Shown: positions 5,268 through 8,249 of the stretch, piece by piece
How the letters are laid out: each line of letters begins with the position of its first letter
How positions within the stretch are numbered: the stretch's first letter is position 1
Source of the DNA: Desulfobacterales bacterium
GTDB taxonomy: Bacteria; Desulfobacterota; Desulfobacteria; Desulfobacterales; C00003060
DNA length: 8,249 bases
Direction of reading: 5' to 3'
Assembly: GCA_030616425.1 (NCBI GenBank)
Contig: JAUWXJ010000103.1
Span: 1 to 8,249, forward strand
Position numbers and translations under genes: made by a program
Notes under the pieces: generated by a model
Databases searched by the model: none
What the model was told of the DNA's origin: nothing
Seen by the model: the letters and a program-made list of their open reading frames with translations, nothing else

Positions 5268-8108
5268 ATGCTCGGAAACGTATTGAAAAAGGTATTCGGG
5301 AGCAAAAACGAGCGAGAGCTTAACAAGCTCAAACCGATCGTTGAACAAATCAATACCCTAGAGCCAGAAATGCAGGCCCTGAGTGATGATCAGTTAAGAG
5401 CTAAGACCCAAGCTTTCAAAGAGCGGATTGATCAGGGCGCCACCCTGGACGAACTCCTTCCAGAGGCCTTTGCTGTGGTCCGGGAAGCCTCGGTCCGTAC
5501 CTTAAAGATGCGCCATTTTGACGTTCAATTGATTGGTGGCCTCGTACTCCACCAGGGAAAAATTGCTGAAATGAAGACCGGTGAAGGAAAAACCTTGGCC
5601 GCCACGCTCCCAGCTTATCTGAATGCCCTGACTGGTCGAGGTATTCATATAGTGACGGTGAATGACTACCTAGCCCAGCGCGACACCGAGTGGATGGGGA
5701 GTATCTACCGTTTTCTGGGCCTGTCGGTCGCCACTGTTGTCCACGGCCTGGACGACTCCCAACGCCAGGATGCGTATAATGCCGACATTACATACGGAAC
5801 AAACAACGAGTTCGGGTTTGACTACCTGCGTGATAACATGAAGTTCACCTTGGAATCAATGGTGCAAAGGTCACTCCATTATGCAATTGTCGACGAGGTG
5901 GACAGTATCCTTATTGATGAGGCCCGAACCCCACTGATTATTTCAGGCCCGGTGGAACACGCCGGTGACAGACTGTATGAGGAAACGAAGCCGCAGATCA
6001 TTAAGCTAAAACAACACCAGGACCGCATCATGCGCACCATGCTGGAAAAAACCTCAAAAGGACTTGAGGAAGAAGGTGAGACAGACGGCGCCCTTGAGCT
6101 TTTGCTGAAAGTCAAACGGGGGGATCCCAAGAACCCACGATTTCTAGATTTGATTGCAAAAAGGCCCGCCCTGAAGAAAAAGATTGAGAAACTCGAAGGT
6201 CAGCTTTCTACGGAAAAGTTGCTCCCCCAGATTGACCAGGACCTCTTCTGCACCATTGAGGAGAATCAAAATCTGGTGGAACTCACAGAGAAAGGTCTCA
6301 GACTCATCTACGGGGGGCACGCTGATGATTATATCGTACCCGACCTGGACGAAGAGTTGCGAGAAATTGATGAAAACGACCGGCTGACCAGTATGGAAAA
6401 GAGAATACAGCGCCGCAAGGCCGAGGCCTTCTATCGCGAAGCCTCTGAGCGGTTTCATGTTACACGGCAGCTGATAAAGGCCTACTGGTTATTTAATAAG
6501 GATGTGCACTATGTAGTCAAGGACGGACAAGTGGTGATCGTGGATGAGTTCACGGGCCGAATGATGCCCGGCAGGCGCTGGAGCGACGGATTGCACCAGG
6601 CTGTTGAGGCAAAAGAAGGGGTGACTGTGGCAGAAGAGAACCAGACCTTGGCTACCATTACCTTCCAGAATTACTTCAGGATGTACGACAAATTGGCCGG
6701 CATGACCGGGACTGCTGATACAGAGGCCGCTGAATTCAAAAAGATTTATAACCTGGACGTTATGGTCATCCCGACAAACGAACCGATGATCCGGGTCGAC
6801 TATCCAGATGCTATTTACAAGACCGAAGCCGAGAAATTCAGGGCAGCGTCGGAAGAAATCAAGCAACTTCACAAGAACGGGCAACCCGTGCTCGTGGGAA
6901 CCATCTCCATTGAGAGGTCGGAAGAGCTAAGCAAAATGCTGACCAAAGCCAGGATCAAGCACGAAGTACTCAATGCGAAGAATCACGAACGAGAGGCCGA
7001 AATTGTGGCCATGGCAGGGCAAAAAGGGAATGTGACCATATCTACCAACATGGCAGGCCGGGGTACTGACATTGTCCTTGGAGAAGGGGTCAGGGAACTC
7101 GGAGGTCTTCACATCATTGGGACTGAACGGCATGAAAGCCGCCGTATCGACAACCAGTTGCGGGGGCGATCTGGCCGCCAGGGTGACCTGGGCTCCTCAC
7201 GATTTTATCTCGCTATGGAAGATGACCTTCTGCGTATATTCGGGGGCGAGCGTATGTCATCCATCATGGAACGCCTCGGTATGGAGGAAGGCGAGCCGAT
7301 TGAACACGGCATGATTACCAAGGCCATAGAAAGCGCCCAGCGCAAGGTAGAGGCCCACAACTTTGAAATACGCAAACAGCTTATCAAATATGATGACGTT
7401 ATGAACCAGCAACGCGACGTGATCTACAAACAACGCCGCGAGGCCTTGAGCGGCGAAAGCCTCAAGCCCGCCATTGAGGAGATGATAAGGGAGTTGTCTG
7501 AAAAGATCGCCGACACGTTTGCGGACGAAAAAGTCCTCCCTGAAGAATGGAATTGGAAAGGTGTAAGAGAGGCCGCCTACCACCAGTTTGCGTTCCGCCT
7601 GAACACGGACCGCAATACCATGGACGGCCTTACCCGGGAGGGGCTTGCCGAGTCGATCTTTGAATCGGCCATGAAGATATATGAAGAAAAAGAGGCAACC
7701 TTTGGCGCTGAGGAATTTCGACAACTGGAACAGATGATCATGCTTCAGGTCGTGGACAATCTCTGGAAGGAGCACCTCCTTGCCATGGATCACCTGAAAG
7801 AAGGAATAGGACTCCGCGGCTACGCCCAGCAAGACCCGCTGGTGGTTTACAAGCAGGAAGGCTTCGACATGTTCATGGACATGATTGGACGGGTCAAGGA
7901 AGAAACAGTTAAGTTCCTGTTTCGTGTCCAGGTTGCTCGACCTGAGGCGATCGCTGCAAAGGAAAAGGCTAAGCAGGACCGGCTTGTCTATTCACACGAT
8001 GAAGAGGTTGCCAAACAGCCGGTGCGCCGTTCTAAGAAGAAAGTTGGGCGTAATCAACCGTGCCCTTGCGGAAGCGGAAAGAAGTACAAGAAGTGCTGCG
8101 GAAGATAG
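5268..8108 (+). CDS. secA: Preprotein translocase ATPase SecA
   Basis: This 946-residue protein is the ATPase motor that drives preproteins through SecYEG at the inner membrane. Motifs in order: Walker A KTGEGKT (103-109), TNNEFGFDYLRDN (178-190), DEVDSILIDEARTPLIISG (209-227), VDEFTGRMMPGRRWSDGLHQ (425-444), the MTGTA switch (479-483), TNMAGRGTDIVLG (593-605), RRIDNQLRGRSGRQGD (625-640), the scaffold and wing region, and the C-terminal zinc motif with C932, C934, C943 and C944, which by family knowledge contacts SecB or ribosomes. The second nucleotide-binding domain is of the short, Bacillus-like form (LGEGVRELGGLHIIG). A charged helical insertion of about 65 residues (about 250-320) lies in the preprotein-binding domain. 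The start is ATG 5268, giving the standard MLGNVLKKVFG; AAGGAAG (5250-5256) lies 11 bases upstream. The in-frame TTG at 5244 is less likely. Confidence 0.98.
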   Translation: MLGNVLKKVFGSKNERELNKLKPIVEQINTLEPEMQALSDDQLRAKTQAFKERIDQGATLDELLPEAFAVVREASVRTLKMRHFDVQLIGGLVLHQGKIAEMKTGEGKTLAATLPAYLNALTGRGIHIVTVNDYLAQRDTEWMGSIYRFLGLSVATVVHGLDDSQRQDAYNADITYGTNNEFGFDYLRDNMKFTLESMVQRSLHYAIVDEVDSILIDEARTPLIISGPVEHAGDRLYEETKPQIIKLKQHQDRIMRTMLEKTSKGLEEEGETDGALELLLKVKRGDPKNPRFLDLIAKRPALKKKIEKLEGQLSTEKLLPQIDQDLFCTIEENQNLVELTEKGLRLIYGGHADDYIVPDLDEELREIDENDRLTSMEKRIQRRKAEAFYREASERFHVTRQLIKAYWLFNKDVHYVVKDGQVVIVDEFTGRMMPGRRWSDGLHQAVEAKEGVTVAEENQTLATITFQNYFRMYDKLAGMTGTADTEAAEFKKIYNLDVMVIPTNEPMIRVDYPDAIYKTEAEKFRAASEEIKQLHKNGQPVLVGTISIERSEELSKMLTKARIKHEVLNAKNHEREAEIVAMAGQKGNVTISTNMAGRGTDIVLGEGVRELGGLHIIGTERHESRRIDNQLRGRSGRQGDLGSSRFYLAMEDDLLRIFGGERMSSIMERLGMEEGEPIEHGMITKAIESAQRKVEAHNFEIRKQLIKYDDVMNQQRDVIYKQRREALSGESLKPAIEEMIRELSEKIADTFADEKVLPEEWNWKGVREAAYHQFAFRLNTDRNTMDGLTREGLAESIFESAMKIYEEKEATFGAEEFRQLEQMIMLQVVDNLWKEHLLAMDHLKEGIGLRGYAQQDPLVVYKQEGFDMFMDMIGRVKEETVKFLFRVQVARPEAIAAKEKAKQDRLVYSHDEEVAKQPVRRSKKKVGRNQPCPCGSGKKYKKCCGR

Positions 8109-8109
8109 A

Positions 8110-8146
8110 CAGGCTGTTGCCCAAACAGGCATGCATTTAGCTTTAA
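8110..8146. mobile_element. End of a repeat or IS-like element abutting secA
   Basis: CAGGCTGTTGCCC begins one base after the secA TAG, just as CAGGCTGTTGCCC begins directly after the pmbA TGA. The match continues into the right end of the fold-back element (3995 down to about 3958) at about 31 of 37 bases with one gap, including AAACAG and TGCATT. It can fold weakly as GGCTGTT against AACAGGC. Only one end is visible because the window stops at 8249, so whether this is another miniature element or the end of a full insertion sequence is open. Confidence 0.5.
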
Positions 8147-8159
8147 CCTGGATTATGTG

Positions 8160-8249
8160 TTAGACACCTGTCTGGGTGAGGAGGGGATTTTTATCAAAAG
8201 CCGTGATAATATTCTCCCAGCTTGATTGTGATTTCTTGCCAAGTCCACG
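8160..8249 (-). CDS. Possible 3' end of a minus-strand gene (partial)
   Basis: The minus strand is open from the window edge to a TAA at 8160-8162. It encodes 29 residues ending ITAFDKNPLLTQTGV, with a mixed charged-hydrophobic composition plausible for a protein C-terminus. I do not recognise it. Its stop lies 50 bases inside the repeat end at 8110, the usual place for the end of a transposase gene near the tip of an insertion sequence, so a transposase is one possible identity. A second minus frame is also open here, which weakens the case. Confidence 0.25.
   Translation of the reverse strand, partial: RGLGKKSQSSWENIITAFDKNPLLTQTGV

Overview
The window looks like chromosomal DNA from a sulfate-reducer-type Desulfobacterota (formerly Deltaproteobacteria), possibly Desulfobacterales. 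This is an inference from protein character (short ArgA-type acetyltransferase, PmbA/TldE, LytM-like membrane peptidase, SecA) and from moderate GC with long, repeat-laden intergenic DNA. No rRNA, tRNA or CRISPR array was recognised, and no species can be named.

Layout, all clear genes on the + strand: a stand-alone CheY-like receiver protein (209-577) behind a good sigma70-type promoter; a 377-base gap without a recognisable gene; a possible 60-residue two-helix membrane protein (955-1137); a repeat-like spacer (1138-1420); an ArgA-type N-acetyltransferase (1421-1891); a 435-base repeat island (1892-2326) with two related hairpins and TTCGAA arrays; pmbA/tldE (2327-3676); a 468-base spacer, 319 bases of which form a fold-back, MITE-like element (3677-3995); a membrane-anchored M23 peptidase starting at TTG (4145-5053); a 190-base spacer holding a second copy of that gene's last 27 bases and an extended -10 promoter; full-length secA (5268-8108); and a second copy of the fold-back element's end immediately after the secA stop, followed by a minus-strand open frame that runs off the window.

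The genes do not form one pathway. They cover signalling (receiver), arginine biosynthesis entry (acetyltransferase), peptide maturation or proteolysis (TldE half of TldD/TldE), cell-wall remodelling (M23) and protein export (SecA). Spacers of about 190 to 470 bases, with separate promoter candidates, suggest mostly independent transcription units.

The most unusual content is between the genes: a fold-back repeat whose end sequence abuts the stop codons of both pmbA and secA, a near-identical duplication of the M23 gene's 3' end, and a 17-base inverted repeat flanking pmbA. I found no new multi-gene system; a mobile or repetitive element family is the best candidate for something undescribed.
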